This document shows positions 12,700 through 24,300 of a stretch of DNA of 64,000 nt, one piece after another. The stretch's first letter is position 1, and the number at the start of each line of letters is the position of its first letter. Both the position numbers and the translations under genes were made by a program. Below the pieces are notes generated by a model that worked only from the letters and a program-made list of their open reading frames with translations, was not told where the DNA came from and did not search any database. The DNA is from Dryocosmus kuriphilus (Eukaryota; Arthropoda; Insecta; Hymenoptera; Cynipidae): the NCBI GenBank assembly GCA_038277395.1, contig CM076196.1, positions 27,297,935-27,361,934 on the forward strand. The letters run 5' to 3'.

Positions 12700-15120
12700 C
12701 TCTTTCGATTAAGAAATAACTTTAAGATAAAATTTCACGCTCTCACGTTAAACTAAATGTTAAAAATACAAAATTTGACCCCTTCCAGCTCAATAAAAAT
12801 TTTTTTAGAAAAACGAAACTCTTCCAATTCAGGAAAAAATAAGAAATAAGAAAGTCTACCCTTTCATCTTAATAAAGTGTTGAAAATAAAAAATAACCCC
12901 CGACCCCTTCAACTCAATTAAATATTAATAAAAATTTTACAAATAAAAAATGCCCTATTCCAATTCAGAAAAAATATAAAAAACCAACATTTTCTCCCTT
13001 CAAACTCAATAAAGATATTAAAAATAATATATGTCTCCTTTGATTTAGAAAAAAATTTTAAATAAAAAATTCCCCGCATTGATCCTAAACCAAATGTTAA
13101 AAATACAAAATTTGACCCATTTCAACTCACAAAAACGTTTTCAGAAAAATAAAACTCTCCCAAATCAGAAAAAATAAATAAATAATGAAGTGGGCCCTTT
13201 TATCTTAATAAAAATGTTGAATACAAAAAATCTCCCGCTTCCCTTCAACTCAATTAAATATTTCTTACAAATATTAGTTACAAATATTATGTTAAAAATA
13301 AAGAACGCCCTCTTCTAATTCAGAAAAAAAAAACGAAAAGAGAAATTTCCCTCCTTTAAACTCAAAAAAATGTTTTTAGGAAAACAGCACTCTTCCAATT
13401 CTGCATAAAAAAAATAAAAAAGTCCACCCTTTCATCTTAATAAAAATGTTGAAAATAAAAAAGCCCCCATCCTCCCTTCAAATCAATTAAATATTAATCA
13501 AAATTTTACAAATAAAAAATGCCCTCTTCCTATTCAGAAAAATATAAAAAATCAACATTTCCTCCCTTTGAACTCTATGAAAATATTAAAAATAAAATAT
13601 GTCTCTTTCGATTATGAAATAACTTTAAGATAAAAAATTTCTCGCTTTCACGGTAAACTAAATGTTTAAAATACCAAATTTGACGCCTTCCAGCTCAAAA
13701 AAAATTTAAAAAAAAAACAAAACTCTTCCAATTCAGGAAAAAATAAGAAATAAGAAAGTCTACCCTTTCATCTTAATAAAATGTTGAAAATAAAAAAACA
13801 CCCCACCCCCTTCAACTCAATTAAATACTAATAAAAATTTTACAAATAAAAAGTGCCCTATTTCAATTCAGAAAAATATAAAAAACCAACATTTTCTCCC
13901 TTCAAACTCAATAAAGATATTAAAAATAAAATATGTCTCCTTTGATTTAGAAAAAAATTTTAAATAAAAAGTTCCCCGCATTCATCCTAAACCAGATGTT
14001 AAAAATACAAAATTTGACCGATTTCAGCTCACTAAAAACGTTTTCAGAAAAATAAAACTCCCAAATCAGAAAAAATAAATAAATAAAGAAGTGGGCCCTT
14101 TTATCTTAATAAAAATGTTGAAAACAAAAAATCTCCCGCTCCCCTTCAATTCAACTAAATATTTCTTACAAATATTAGTTACAAATATTATGTTAAAAAT
14201 AAAGAACGCCCTCTTCTAATTCAGAAAAAAAAAAAAACGGAAAGAGAAATTTCCCTCCTTTAAACTCAAAAAAATGTTTTTAGGAAAACAGCACTCTTCC
14301 AATTCTGCATAAAAAAAATAAAAAAGTCCACCCTTTCATCTTAATAAAAATGTTGAAAATAAAAAAGCCCCCATCCTCCCTTCAAATCAATTAAATATTA
14401 ATCAAAATTTTACAAATAAAAAATGCCCTCTTCCTATTCAGAAAAATATAAAAAATCAACATTTCCTCCCTTTGAACTCTATGAAAATATTAAAAATAAA
14501 ATATGTCTCTTTCGATTATGAAATAACTTTAAGATAAAAAATTTCTCGCTTTCACGGTAAACTAAATGTTTAAAATACCAAATTTGACGCCTTCCAGCTC
14601 AAAAAAAATTTAAAAAAAAAACAAAACTCTTCCAATTCAGGAAAAAATAAGAAATAAGAAAGTCTACCCTTTCATCTTAATAAAATGTTGAAAATAAAAA
14701 ACACCCCACCCCCTTCAACTCAATTAAATACTAATAAAAATTTTACAAATAAAAAGTGCCCTATTTCAATTCAGAAAAATATAAAAAACCAACATTTTCT
14801 CCCTTCAAACTCAATAAAGATATTAAAAATAAAATATGTCTCCTTTGATTTAGAAAAAAATTTTAAATAAAAAGTTCCCCGCATTCATCCTAAACCAGAT
14901 GTTAAAAATACAAAATTTGACCGATTTCAGCTCACTAAAAACGTTTTCAGAAAAATAAAACTCCCAAATCAGAAAAAATAAATAAATAAAGAAGTGGGCC
15001 CTTTTATCTTAATAAAAATGTTGAAAACAAAAAATCTCCCGCTCCCCTTCAATTCAACTAAATATTTCTTACAAATATTAGTTACAAATATTATATTAAA
15101 AATAAAGAACGCCCTCTTCT
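12700..15120. repeat. Tandem 902 bp higher-order units within array B
   Basis: The phrase TGGGCCCTTTTATCTTAATA occurs at 13191, 14092 and 14995, spacings of 901 and 903 bases. The intervals between them are nearly identical, unlike the rest of array B. A less similar partial unit precedes them. This is a recent duplication inside an old array. Confidence 0.8.
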
Positions 15121-15940
15121 AATTCAGAAAAAAAATGAAAAGAGAAATTTCTCCCCTTTCAACTCAATAAAAATGTTTTTAGAAGAATAGAACTCTTCCA
15201 ATTCAGGGGAAAAAAGTCTTACACTTTCATCTTCATAAAAATGCTAAAAATAAAAAACCGTCCCACCCCCCTCCTTCTATTCAATTAAATATTAATCCAA
15301 GTTTTAAAAGTAACAAATGTCCTCTTATAATTCATAAAAATATAAAAAAACCAACATTTCATCCCTTCAACTCAATAAAAATATTAAAAATAAAATATGT
15401 CTCCTTCGATTCAGAAAAAAAATTTAAGATAAAAAGTTCCCCGCATTCATCCTATACCAAATGTTAAAAATACAAAATTTGAGCCCTTTCAGCTCAATAA
15501 AAGTGTTTTTAGAAAAATAAAACTCTTCCAATTCAGGAAAAGAAAATTAAAAAGTACACCCTTTCATCTTAATAAAAATGTTGAAAACAAAAAATCTCCC
15601 GCTCCCCTTCAACTCAATTAAATATTTTTTACAAATATTAGTTACAAATATTATGTTTCAAATCAAAAACGCCCTCTTCCAATTCAAGAAAACATAAAAA
15701 ACCAACATTACTTCCCTTGAAACTCATTAAAAATACTAAGAATAAAATATGCAATAAATATGTATATCAATCAATCTTTATTTATACTCTCTCCCTTTTA
15801 CGGGTGTAAGAGTCTTCACAAAATCATTACAAATATCTATACATTCAGTTCCTTATATCATACCTTATCTCTATCTTTCCTCTTGCCTTTACCAATCTAT
15901 AATTGATATTTTCTTTCTCGACTCTACTTTATACTTTTAC

Positions 15941-16795
15941 TTACATCATCAGACCTTTTCTTTCTCTTAACTTTTCCAACTTCTTCATCCATCCCTCTCC
16001 CTGTCCATTCCCATTCAGAATCTCTTTCACTCTCTCTTCCACACTTTTCCCTTCCTCGTCATCCCCTATACACCTTTCCAATACATCCACCCACGATTCT
16101 TACTCATACCCACATATTCTACACCGATTCTCCTCCTCGTTCATCCAGTAACTACTCTCTCTTACTTCCTCTCCCATTCTAAATCTCATCATTCTGTTCC
16201 ATTTACTCTCCTTCTTTAACTTCTTCAAATATTCTGGCTCTCCTTCCCACTTTATCATCTTGTACCAACTATTGTAGCTTGAGTTCACGAATTTTGTCCA
16301 CCTTTTCTCCCTTTGTCTCGCCAAAATATCGTTCTCTATTCTTTGCCAATCTTTATTTTTCCCATTCATACTCCAGTCTCTCCTCCTTGCGTACCTTTCT
16401 TCTTCCCATTTCGACCTACCCATGTTCCCCCTTCTCTCTTTTTCTTCTATCTCCCTTGCATACGCTTGTGCGATCTTACTTCCTTCTCCCCTTCTTAGTT
16501 TTTCTTCAAAATTCCACGTCATTTTTAGCTGCCTTATTACCATTTTTTCTCGGCCTATCTCTTCCCTCAACATATAACCTAGGCAGCTCCATCCCACCCC
16601 CATGACCCATCTCAAAAACCTTTCATGCATGCTTTCCACTCTCTTATATTCCTTCCATCCCCAAACTTCCATTCCATAACTCACCACTAACCACACTAAA
16701 ACATCAAACATCCATACTCTCATTCTCCAATCATCCTTGAATCTTCTCTTCCCTATGCCCCACACTTGGCCCATTATATTACTTCCACAATCCAA
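15941..16795 (-). pseudogene. LINE ORF2, C-terminal part with CCHC-like knuckle
   Basis: Continues the reverse-transcriptase polypeptide after a frame break at about 16800. It contains the tryptophan-rich region downstream of the polymerase, with FLRWVMGVGWSCLGYMLREE near its start, and a long basic helical stretch. It ends in CRICG, an in-frame TAA at about 16098, then ESWVDVLERC, which together form a C-x2-C ... C knuckle in which the usual histidine reads as aspartate. The frame closes at 15941. Part of an inactive retrotransposon. Confidence 0.75.
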
Positions 16796-16807
16796 TCTCT
16801 TTCTTAC

Positions 16808-18640
16808 CTACAGCTCATTCCTTACTCTTGTTTCGAACCAGTACCCAAGGTAACAAAATTCTTCTACCAATTCTACTACTTTGCCATACCTCTTCCATTC
16901 GTACTCTATTCTACACCTTCTTTTTCTAAAACACATCATCTTAGTTCTCTTCACATTCACCATTAAGTCTTTCTCTCTCACATATTCTTCAAACATTCTC
17001 ATCATTAAACTCATACCTCTTTCATCATCTGCTATTAATTCTATATCGTCCGCGTATGCTAGCGAATATAGCTTGCCATTTTCCAATTTCGTTCCCCCTT
17101 TTCCTTTCCTTGCCAATTTCTCCTCTAAATCTGCTAGTAGAATACTGAATAGTAATGAGCTTAGTGGACATCCCTGCCTTAGACCTCTTCCCGTCCAAAA
17201 CTCCTCTCCTTCCCTTTTCCCTATTCTTACCTTCATCCTAGTTTCTATAAATACCTCTTTTATCCTTTCTACTAGACTTTCTTCTATCCCTCTCTCTTCT
17301 AAGGCCTTCCATAGCAACCTCCTGTTGACCGAGTCAAACGCGGCTTTCAAATCTACAAAAAGTGCAACCAGTTTTCCTTTCTTCTGACCTAAGTTCCTGT
17401 TCACTAAATAGTTAAGCACATAAATGTTATCTGTTGTCCCCATCCCTTTTCTAAAGCCTGTTTCGTTGTGCGGTATGCTTCCCCTTTCTTCGACCTGCCT
17501 TTCCAGCCTTTTTCTAAGCACCTCTGCGTAAACTTTGTAACCCACTGACATGATTGTAACCCCTCTATAGTCTTGCTCATTTTTTCCCTCTCCTTTCTTA
17601 ATCACTGGTACTACCACCCCTGTCCGCCATTCTTCTGGCCATCCTTCCCCTTTCCATACCTTATTACATATCCTCCACATCTCTTTTACCCTTTCCCCAC
17701 CATATTTCAGCGTTTCGTTCTCGATGCCATCCTCTCCTGTTGCCTTGTTTCCTTTCAATCTTGCGATTGCTCCATTTATCTCCTCCCTACTAATCACGTT
17801 TCCTCTGTCCCCATCCTCTGCAACTACCTTCCTCCCTTCTCCCCACACCCTATTTCCCACACCTAGCAATCCCTTAAAGTATTCTGTCCAGTCTGTCATT
17901 TTTATTTCCTCATTTATGCCCCTCTTTCTTCCTCTTTCCCTATGAATCACGTCCCATTTTCTCCCTTCCTTAACCGATTTCTCCACCTCTTCCACGTACC
18001 TTTCTTTCTCCATTTGCTTATTTTCGCTTAACATCTTCTCATGTTCTTTTTTCCTCTTGTTGTAGTCTTCTTTCTTTATTTCCCCTCTCCTCCATTTTCT
18101 AATACATTCTTTAATCTTTACTTTCCTCTCTCTGCACTCCACATCCCACCATCCTCTCTTATCTTTCTCTCTTTCGTTTCTCGGCCTCACCTCATCCCTT
18201 ACCTTGACAATCACGTCTTTAAGATTTTCTATGATCTTATCTATCCCTTCCTCTTCCATTCCTCCCAGATTCCAATTTCCCATTTTTTCTCCAAATTCCC
18301 TTAACTTATCTTCCCCCCATTTTCCCATTTCCAATTTCATCTCCCCAGCTTTTCCCGTGTTCCCTTTTTCGCGCTTTAGGCTTCTACCTCTCAATGTCAC
18401 TATCACTGGGAAGTGTTCAGACCCTATCTCATCACCCACTTCCATTCTCACCATTAACTTCCCGATTCTTTCTTCTGCTAGAATATAATCAATTAATGTG
18501 TCTCCTTTACCTACAAAAGTCACCTCGCCCTCTTCATCCCCGTTTGTATTGCCATTACAGATGAACCATCCGGCCTCTCTTATCCGTTCTAATAGCTTTT
18601 TTCCCTCTTTGTCCGTTTCCCTGTGCTTTGACTTTCTCAT
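16808..18640 (-). pseudogene. LINE ORF2: endonuclease C-terminus and reverse transcriptase (610-codon open frame)
   Basis: The longest recognisable coding frame in the window. The first 100 residues are the C-terminal third of an APE-type endonuclease (IDYILAEERI, and SEHFPVIVTL in place of the usual SDHxP). After a charged linker comes the reverse transcriptase: DYRGVTIMSVGYKVYAEVL, the FRKGMGTTDNI block, motif A in ALFVDLKAAFDSVN, motif B in GLRQGCPLSSLLFSILLADL, and the catalytic YADD in LAYADDIELIADD. The enzyme copies LINE RNA onto a nicked chromosomal target. The polymerase core is uninterrupted, but the element is dead: the endonuclease upstream lacks its central part and the C-terminus is in another frame. 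Confidence 0.85.
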
Positions 18641-19064
18641 ATAAACCTCTTTTTCTTCGTCCCACCTTCGTCCCCTCTTCTCCTATACACACATACAATG
18701 TTCACTTTTACTTTCCCCACTTTTATTCTCCTCACCATTATTCCCTCCTTTTCTGCCGTATTCTTACGTTCTCCCTTTTCTACTACCAACTTCTTTCTTA
18801 CCCCTAACACCATGTCATCCATACCCCTTCCTTTAAATTTTCATTTCTTGCTCCTTGCATCTCCCATACATAGCCTCGCGGCAACCATCTTTTCAGGCCC
18901 TTCCAGTCCTTTTCCTTCGTCCACGTTTCACTCATCATTGTCACATCCCATTTTTGCACTTCTTCCCAGAATCCTATATCTTTGTTCCTTAATCCTGTCA
19001 CATTCCAAAACGTCACCTTCACTTCTCTCTCTTTATCTATCCTTGCTTTATTCCTTCCATTCAA
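18637..19064 (-). pseudogene. LINE ORF2 start: endonuclease N-terminus, frameshifted and internally deleted
   Basis: Two overlapping frames. 19064-18804 encodes the N-terminal endonuclease, with FWNVTGLRNKD (metal/DNA-binding Asn region) and MMSETWTKEKDW (catalytic Glu). 18822-18637 continues with VNIVCVYRRRGDEGGTKKKR. The stretch with GDxNAWTGE, present in the LINE at 54-61 kb, is missing here, so about 40 residues of the endonuclease are deleted. Confidence 0.75.
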
Positions 19065-19692
19065 TTATTTTTGCTTTGAATACCCCCCCCCCCCCCCTCC
19101 GATTCTGTGTCTTTACTATTTTCTTCATTTCTCCTTCCCTTTTCTGCTCCTTTTCTACCTACCCTCAGATATTCTACTTCCTCGACCCATATCCACTCAT
19201 CTCCATTTACCCATATCCTATCTTTTCCAATCCTTACCCTTTCTCCTTTATTCCTCTCTGTCCATGCCCTGCGCTCTATAATCCATTTTCTCTTCCTCTC
19301 CAGCCAAGTCATATCTTCCTCTATTCTCTCTCTTCTTCCTTTCAGCGCCTCTTTTTCTCTATCACTTCATATTTTTCCTTCTCACTCCCCAGTTTTACTA
19401 ACAGCAAACATTCCGTCCTATCCCTCCTTCCTATTCTTTTTACCTCTTCCACCCTTACTTGTGCTCCTATGTCTTTTATCAGCTTCCTAACCTGCCCCTC
19501 TCCTGTTTCGCTGTCTGTTTTCATGCCTTTGATTATTATGTTTCTTTTTCTCTTCGCCCTTTCTTCTCCCTCCAGTCTCCTTTCCACTTGCCTCAATCTC
19601 CTGCTTAACCTCTCGTTATCCTCCTTCAATTGCTCACTACCTCCTCCTTTCTCCCTCATATTCTCAGTCGTCACCTCCATTTTTTTTCTCAC
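19061..19692 (-). pseudogene. LINE ORF1: coiled coil, RRM-like and C-terminal domain
   Basis: Frame 19692-19342 begins with a coiled-coil region (EDNERLSRRLRQVERRLEGE) and runs into an RRM-like domain (KRNIIIKGMK ... VEEVKRIGRRDR ... LLLVKLGS). After a frame break, 19312-19061 gives the C-terminal domain (RKWIIERRAWTERNKGERV, RIWVNGDEWIWVEE). This is the domain order of L1-type ORF1 RNA-binding proteins, which coat the retrotransposon RNA. A run of 16 C at 19082-19097 falls at the end. Confidence 0.75.
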
Positions 19693-19775
19693 TCTCCTCT
19701 ATTTGTACCATTTCCCTCTTCCTATCTCCCTCGTGCTCCCTCTGCCTCTCTTCTATACTTTATAATTTACTCCAT

Positions 19776-21155
19776 ACCTCTTTCTTCGACCTGCCTTTCC
19801 AGCCTTTTCCTAAGCACCTCTGCGTAAACTTTGTAACCCACTGACATGATTGTAACCCCTCTATGGTCTTGCACATTTTTTCCCTCTCCTTTCTTAATGA
19901 CTGGTACCAACACCCCTGTCCGCCATTGTTCTGGTCAACCTTCTTCTTTCCATACCTTATTACATATCCTCCACGTCTCTTCTCTTACCCTTTCCCCACC
20001 ATATTTCAGTGCCTCGTTCTCGATGCCATCCTCTCCTGTTGCCTTGTTTCATTTCAATCTTGCGATTGCTTCCTTTATCTCCTCGCTAGTAATCACGTTT
20101 CCTCTGTCCACATTCCCTGCAACTACCTTCCTCCCTTCTCCCCGCGCCCTATTTCCCACCTCTCCTAGCAATCCCTTAAAGTATTCTGTCCACTCCGTCA
20201 TTCTTATTTCCTCGTTTATGCCCCTCTTTTTTCCTCTTCCCCTATGAATCACTTCCCATTCTCTCCCTTCCTTAACCGCTTTCTCCACCTCTTCCACGTA
20301 CCTTTCTTTCTCCATTTGCTTCTTTTTGCTTAACATCTTCTCATGTTCTTTTTTCCTCTTGTTGTAGTCTTCTCTCTTTATTTCCCCTCTCCTCCACTCT
20401 GTAACACATTCTTTAATCTTTACTTTGCTCTCTCTGTACTCCACATCCCACCATCCTCTCTTACCTTTCTCTCCTTTGTTTCTCGGACTCACCTCATTCC
20501 TCACTTGACCAGCACGTCTTTAAGATTTTCTATGATCTTATCTATCCCTTCCTCTTCCATTCCTCCCAGATTCTGATTTCCCATTTTTTCTCCAAATTCC
20601 CTTAACTTATCTTCCTCCGATTTTCCCATTTCCAATTTCATCTCCCCAGCTTCTCCCGTGTTCCCTTTTCCGCGCTTTAGGCTTCTACCTCTCAATGTCG
20701 CTATCACTGGGAAATGCTCAGACCCTATCTAATCACCCACTTCCATTCTCACCATTAACTTCCTGATTCTTTCTTCTGCTAGAATGTTATCAATTACTGT
20801 GTCTCCTTTACCTACACACGTCACCTCGCCCTCTTCATCCCCCCTTGTAATGCCATTACAGATTAACCACCCGGCTTCTCTTATCAGTTCTAATAGCCTT
20901 CTTCCCTCTCTGTCCGTTTCCCTGAGCTTCTTCTCATATAAACCTCTTTTTCTTCGTCCCACCTTCTCCCCCTTGTTCTCCAGTCCACGTATTAAGATCC
21001 CCTCCTATTAACACCAAATCCTCCTCCTTTTGTTCTGTCCATCTCTTTATCGCATTCTACCCTTCTTTCCCTCTTCTCCTATAAACACATACAATGTTCA
21101 CTTTTGCTTTCCCCACTTTTATTCTTCTCACCATTATTCTCCCTCCTTCTCCCCG
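19776..21155 (-). mobile_element. Second LINE copy, 3'-truncated, fused head-to-tail upstream of the first
   Basis: On the minus strand this covers GDLNTWTGEQGG (about 20990), the endonuclease C-terminus (20962-20729 and 20707-20501), the linker (20504-20049) and the first part of the reverse transcriptase. It stops near 19780 at a point equal to about 17490 in the other copy. The next bases belong to the ORF1 leader of the complete copy. Several frameshifts. LINEs are normally truncated at the 5' end, so loss of the 3' end needs a later rearrangement. Confidence 0.75.
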
Positions 21156-21180
21156 TTAGTTACAGAGTAAGTTCATTATT

Positions 21181-21371
21181 TTACAAGGGATATAGTAATT
21201 GTCCCCAAATTATGTTTTTAATGATCGCATTCCACTCAATTGGTGGATAAAATTTTATAGTATCTGGAACGCATTGTTTCCAAGTTTATTTACTCCAAGG
21301 AGAGACGACAGTCTTTGAAATTAATGTAATAGGTCCCTCTTCTCTGCTGTGAAGTCTCACGTTTATAGAAC
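21181..21371 (-). CDS. pigq: PIGQ last exon, with in-frame stop before the conserved tail
   Basis: Acceptor CTTTTCTTAAAG ends at 21372. The first two bases complete a serine codon begun by the previous exon. It reads SINVRLHSREEG, then ITLISKTVVSPWSK, then TAA at 21288-21286. Reading on in the same frame gives TWKQCVPDTIKFYPPIEW, NAIIKNIIWGQLLYPL and TAA at 21183-21181. The end of that reading matches the typical PIGQ C-terminal pattern of a W-x-A helix followed by a G-x-L-x-YP tail. Either the protein is 34 residues shorter here or the TAA is a mutation or assembly error. LINE sequence begins about 25 bases downstream, so the 3' untranslated region is LINE-derived or very short. Confidence 0.75.
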
Positions 21372-24300
21372 CTTTAAGAAAAGAAAGAATTTAAAATAAA
21401 TAATGTCTTGTTGATTCTGTTAAAAGCTAGAATCAAAACTCACTTCTCGCACTCTTGGTTTTGAAAATCCAATTTAAAAATGTGTAGATCGGTATGACTT
21501 GGAGATGAAATCTCAGTCTTGTTAATGTTCCTCCAAGTCCTATCATTATTAGCCGGAGCTGTAAAATTATTGAAATTGAAATTTAATAATATTTATTAAG
21601 GGCTAATTTTTTTGTGAAAAAATACTGACTTTACTTTAACTGACGCTGTTAATGGATTACAAAAAAAAAGTGGTCTGAACTTTACATATGACAAGGCCAC
21701 CCTTATGGATTTTGAGACGCTGAATCCGAATCCGGTCTTAGAATTTTCCCTAGATCCTAAAATTTTCCCCTAGTCTAGCGAACATGTGTGAAATCTTAGA
21801 TGTTTCAGGCTCCGTTGAAGTTGTATTTAATTACGAGATAGTTGATGAAACAACGACGTTCCTACGTATTTCGGGTCGCTTAGTTCAAATTTTACTTACG
21901 CAAAGGGGGCAGCACGAGACGGTGGGCCTGCTTCGGACAACAGCACCACACAGGGTGTTGGAGGAAACAGAAAGGCAGTTGACAACTGAGGGCACCGAAA
22001 AGGAATGGATAACGAAAGACAAGAAAAGAAGGGGCAGACCGAAGAAAGAAGACAAAAATAAATTGGCAGATGTCAAAATCGCGGAAAACATGGGCAAATT
22101 CGTAATAAAGAATAAGGAATTGGCTTTTGGGGTGAGTTTAAAAGAGGCGGCCTTTGGCAAAAGCAAAAAACTTAACAGCACTCCAAATGGATCACCGACA
22201 CGGTCTTATAGGGAGAGTATTAAATATAAAAAAAGTCAATGGAAATTGTTTGAGCGAAAAAAAAGACGATAGGGATAAAGACGGAGATCCTCCTCTATGG
22301 GACGCGTGAACTCCTCTACTCCTTATAACGGGGAATTAAATTTTCCTGCCTAAGGAGAAGGAGAGTTCGGATCTGGCCGCGGTGAGGAGGCCTGAGAACT
22401 CCCGCGGATAACAAGGACTCGAACGCCGCAACGAGGACGATCCTTACCGGTAGGAGTTGATGGTTAGTAGGGTGGAAGTATCAGCGTGAATTCGACTAAG
22501 CAGCGTACATCGAGTGGCACTCGGTTCCCATAGCAGCCCCTAAGCCAAGGCGTGAACTACCGTATCGAAGGCTGAGTGTTACCAAGGAATGGTGACTCCT
22601 ACGGTGTCCTGGGATACCGGGCAACCTCCCAGTGTAAAAGTGACTTATCCCCAAAAGTGGGGTGAACGGGTGACTTCAATGACACCCGCCATGAACACTT
22701 CATCTCCTCTCGAGAAGATGGAGACCAACGAAGGTGATAATTCACCTTTAACTCCACAAGGGGTTGATGCAGTTCCTAGTACCTCGAGTGGTACAGCTGG
22801 TAATGAGACTTTAATTAGTCACATTAACGAAGCCAAAGCCACTGAGAACGATGGGACTGTGGTAGGCCCCAAGAAACGAGAATATAGTACCGCCGCCAGA
22901 AGGAGGTACCAACGCCAGCAGCTTAAGCTGCAGCGCCAGGAGGCTCTCCTAAGCCTGAGACCCCAAAACCGTCTTGATCTGATGGCGGTACTCCTAATCA
23001 GGAGCAAGCAATGGCCGTAGAAACGGCTCTCGACAAGATGATCGCCGAGGTAAAACCTGGCGACATTATCCCGAGATTTGAGGCTTCCGGGAAGAGGCAG
23101 CACATTACATACTATGTGAATGTGATGTGATTTAAGTGCACTGCCATCAAATACTATTGAAAAAATGCATTTTCTTGCCTTAAATTCTAATAATGTGTAG
23201 CATACGTTATATTATAATCGCGGTATACGAGGGCCTACCCAAAAGAAACCGAACTACTTTTGTACAAAGTTATTATTTTGATTTTTCTACAAAAAACACT
23301 TAATCTCCTTCAAAGTACTCTCCATTGGAGACAATACACTTATCTAATCTTTTATTCCATTGTTCGAAACATTTTTTAAATTCCTCTTTTGTGATGCTTG
23401 ACAGCGCCTCCGTCGTTTTTTCCTTCACTTCAGCTACGTCCGCAAAACGCTTTCCTTTCATGTCCCTTTTCATTCGGGGGAATAAAAAAAAGTCACAGGG
23501 GGCTAAATCGGGTGAATAGGGTGGGTGAGGAACAGTGGCCATGCTATTTTTGGTCAAAAATCGGCGCACAGAAAGAGCTGTGTGAGCAGGGGCATTGTCG
23601 TGGTGGAAAAACCAGTCCCCCGACTGCCACAAATCAGGCCTTTTCCGTCGTAAACTGTTGCGCAATCTTTTCAAGACTTCCAGGTAAAATGCCTGATTAA
23701 CTGTCTGACCCGGTGGAACAAATTCTGAATGGACGACTCCTCTCACATCGAAAAAACAAATGAGCATCGTCTTAATGTTTGACCTCACCTGACGAGCTTT
23801 TTTAGGGTGAGGCGAATTTTGAGTCTTCCATTGACTTGACTGTTGCTTAGTTTCAGGATCGTATCCATAACACCACGATTCGTCACCTGTTACCTTGGAA
23901 AAAAAGTTTGGATGATTTTGGAATTCCTCCTTCAAAGCAGAGCATGCTTGCACGCGGCCTTGTTTTTGCTCTGCAGTCAGCAGTCGAGGAACAAATTTTG
24001 CAGCCACCCTTCTCATCCCCAAATCTTTACTTAGAATTCTCTGTACTGAACACCAACTCACGCCAGATTTCTCCACAACTTCTTCGATGGTCCTTCGTCG
24101 ATCTTCAAGGATGATTTCACGAATTTTTTCAACATTTTCGTCGGTTCGGGCCGTCGAAGGACGTCCAGAGCGAGGTTGATCGTCAATTGACATTTCCCCA
24201 CTTTTAAAACGAGAAAACCACTCGAACACTTGAGTTTTTCCCATAGCATCATCCTTGTAGGCCGTTTTTAACATTTGAAGAGTTTCTGTGCCCGTTTTCC

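Larger units (their letters stand above)
8390..15750. repeat. Degenerate A/T satellite, array B, second copy
   Basis: About 7.4 kb of diverged tandem repeats with the cycle CTCAATAAAAATGTTTTTAG, then CTCTTCCAATTCAGG, then CCACCCTTTCATCTTAATAA, then AAAATAAAAAAT, then a C-rich stretch. Several poly-C runs occur (about 8949, 10073, 12127, 12420). All short lysine-, asparagine- and phenylalanine-rich ORFs here are chance readings. It ends at the 3' end of the minus-strand LINE near 15752. Confidence 0.8.
15752..19775 (-). mobile_element. LINE (non-LTR retrotransposon), minus strand, 3'-complete decayed copy
   Basis: Reading on the minus strand from about 19775 to 15752: an ORF1 with coiled coil and RRM-like domain, an apurinic-type endonuclease, a reverse transcriptase and a C-terminal zinc-knuckle region. 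After the ORF2 stop near 15941 comes a short 3' region ending in AATAAAGATTGATTGATA, with no long poly-A. This order is that of APE-type LINEs of the Jockey/I/R1 assemblage; the exact clade was not determined. Frameshifts and an internal endonuclease deletion make it inactive. A 3'-truncated sister copy is fused immediately upstream (19776-21155). It lies just downstream of the PIGQ stop, in the same orientation as PIGQ. Confidence 0.85.

Noticed and set aside
9303..14870. Short Lys/Asn-rich ORFs
   Set aside because: Chance readings of array B; the same phrases occur in all frames.
15903..19827. Many plus-strand ORFs rich in Ser, Pro, Phe and Leu (up to 355 codons)
   Set aside because: They are antisense readings of the purine-rich coding strand of the minus-strand LINE.
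21784..22272. Independent host AT-hook gene
   Set aside because: Reading continues after removal of the retroposon into a LINE ORF1 coiled coil and RRM-like region, followed by the LINE endonuclease.
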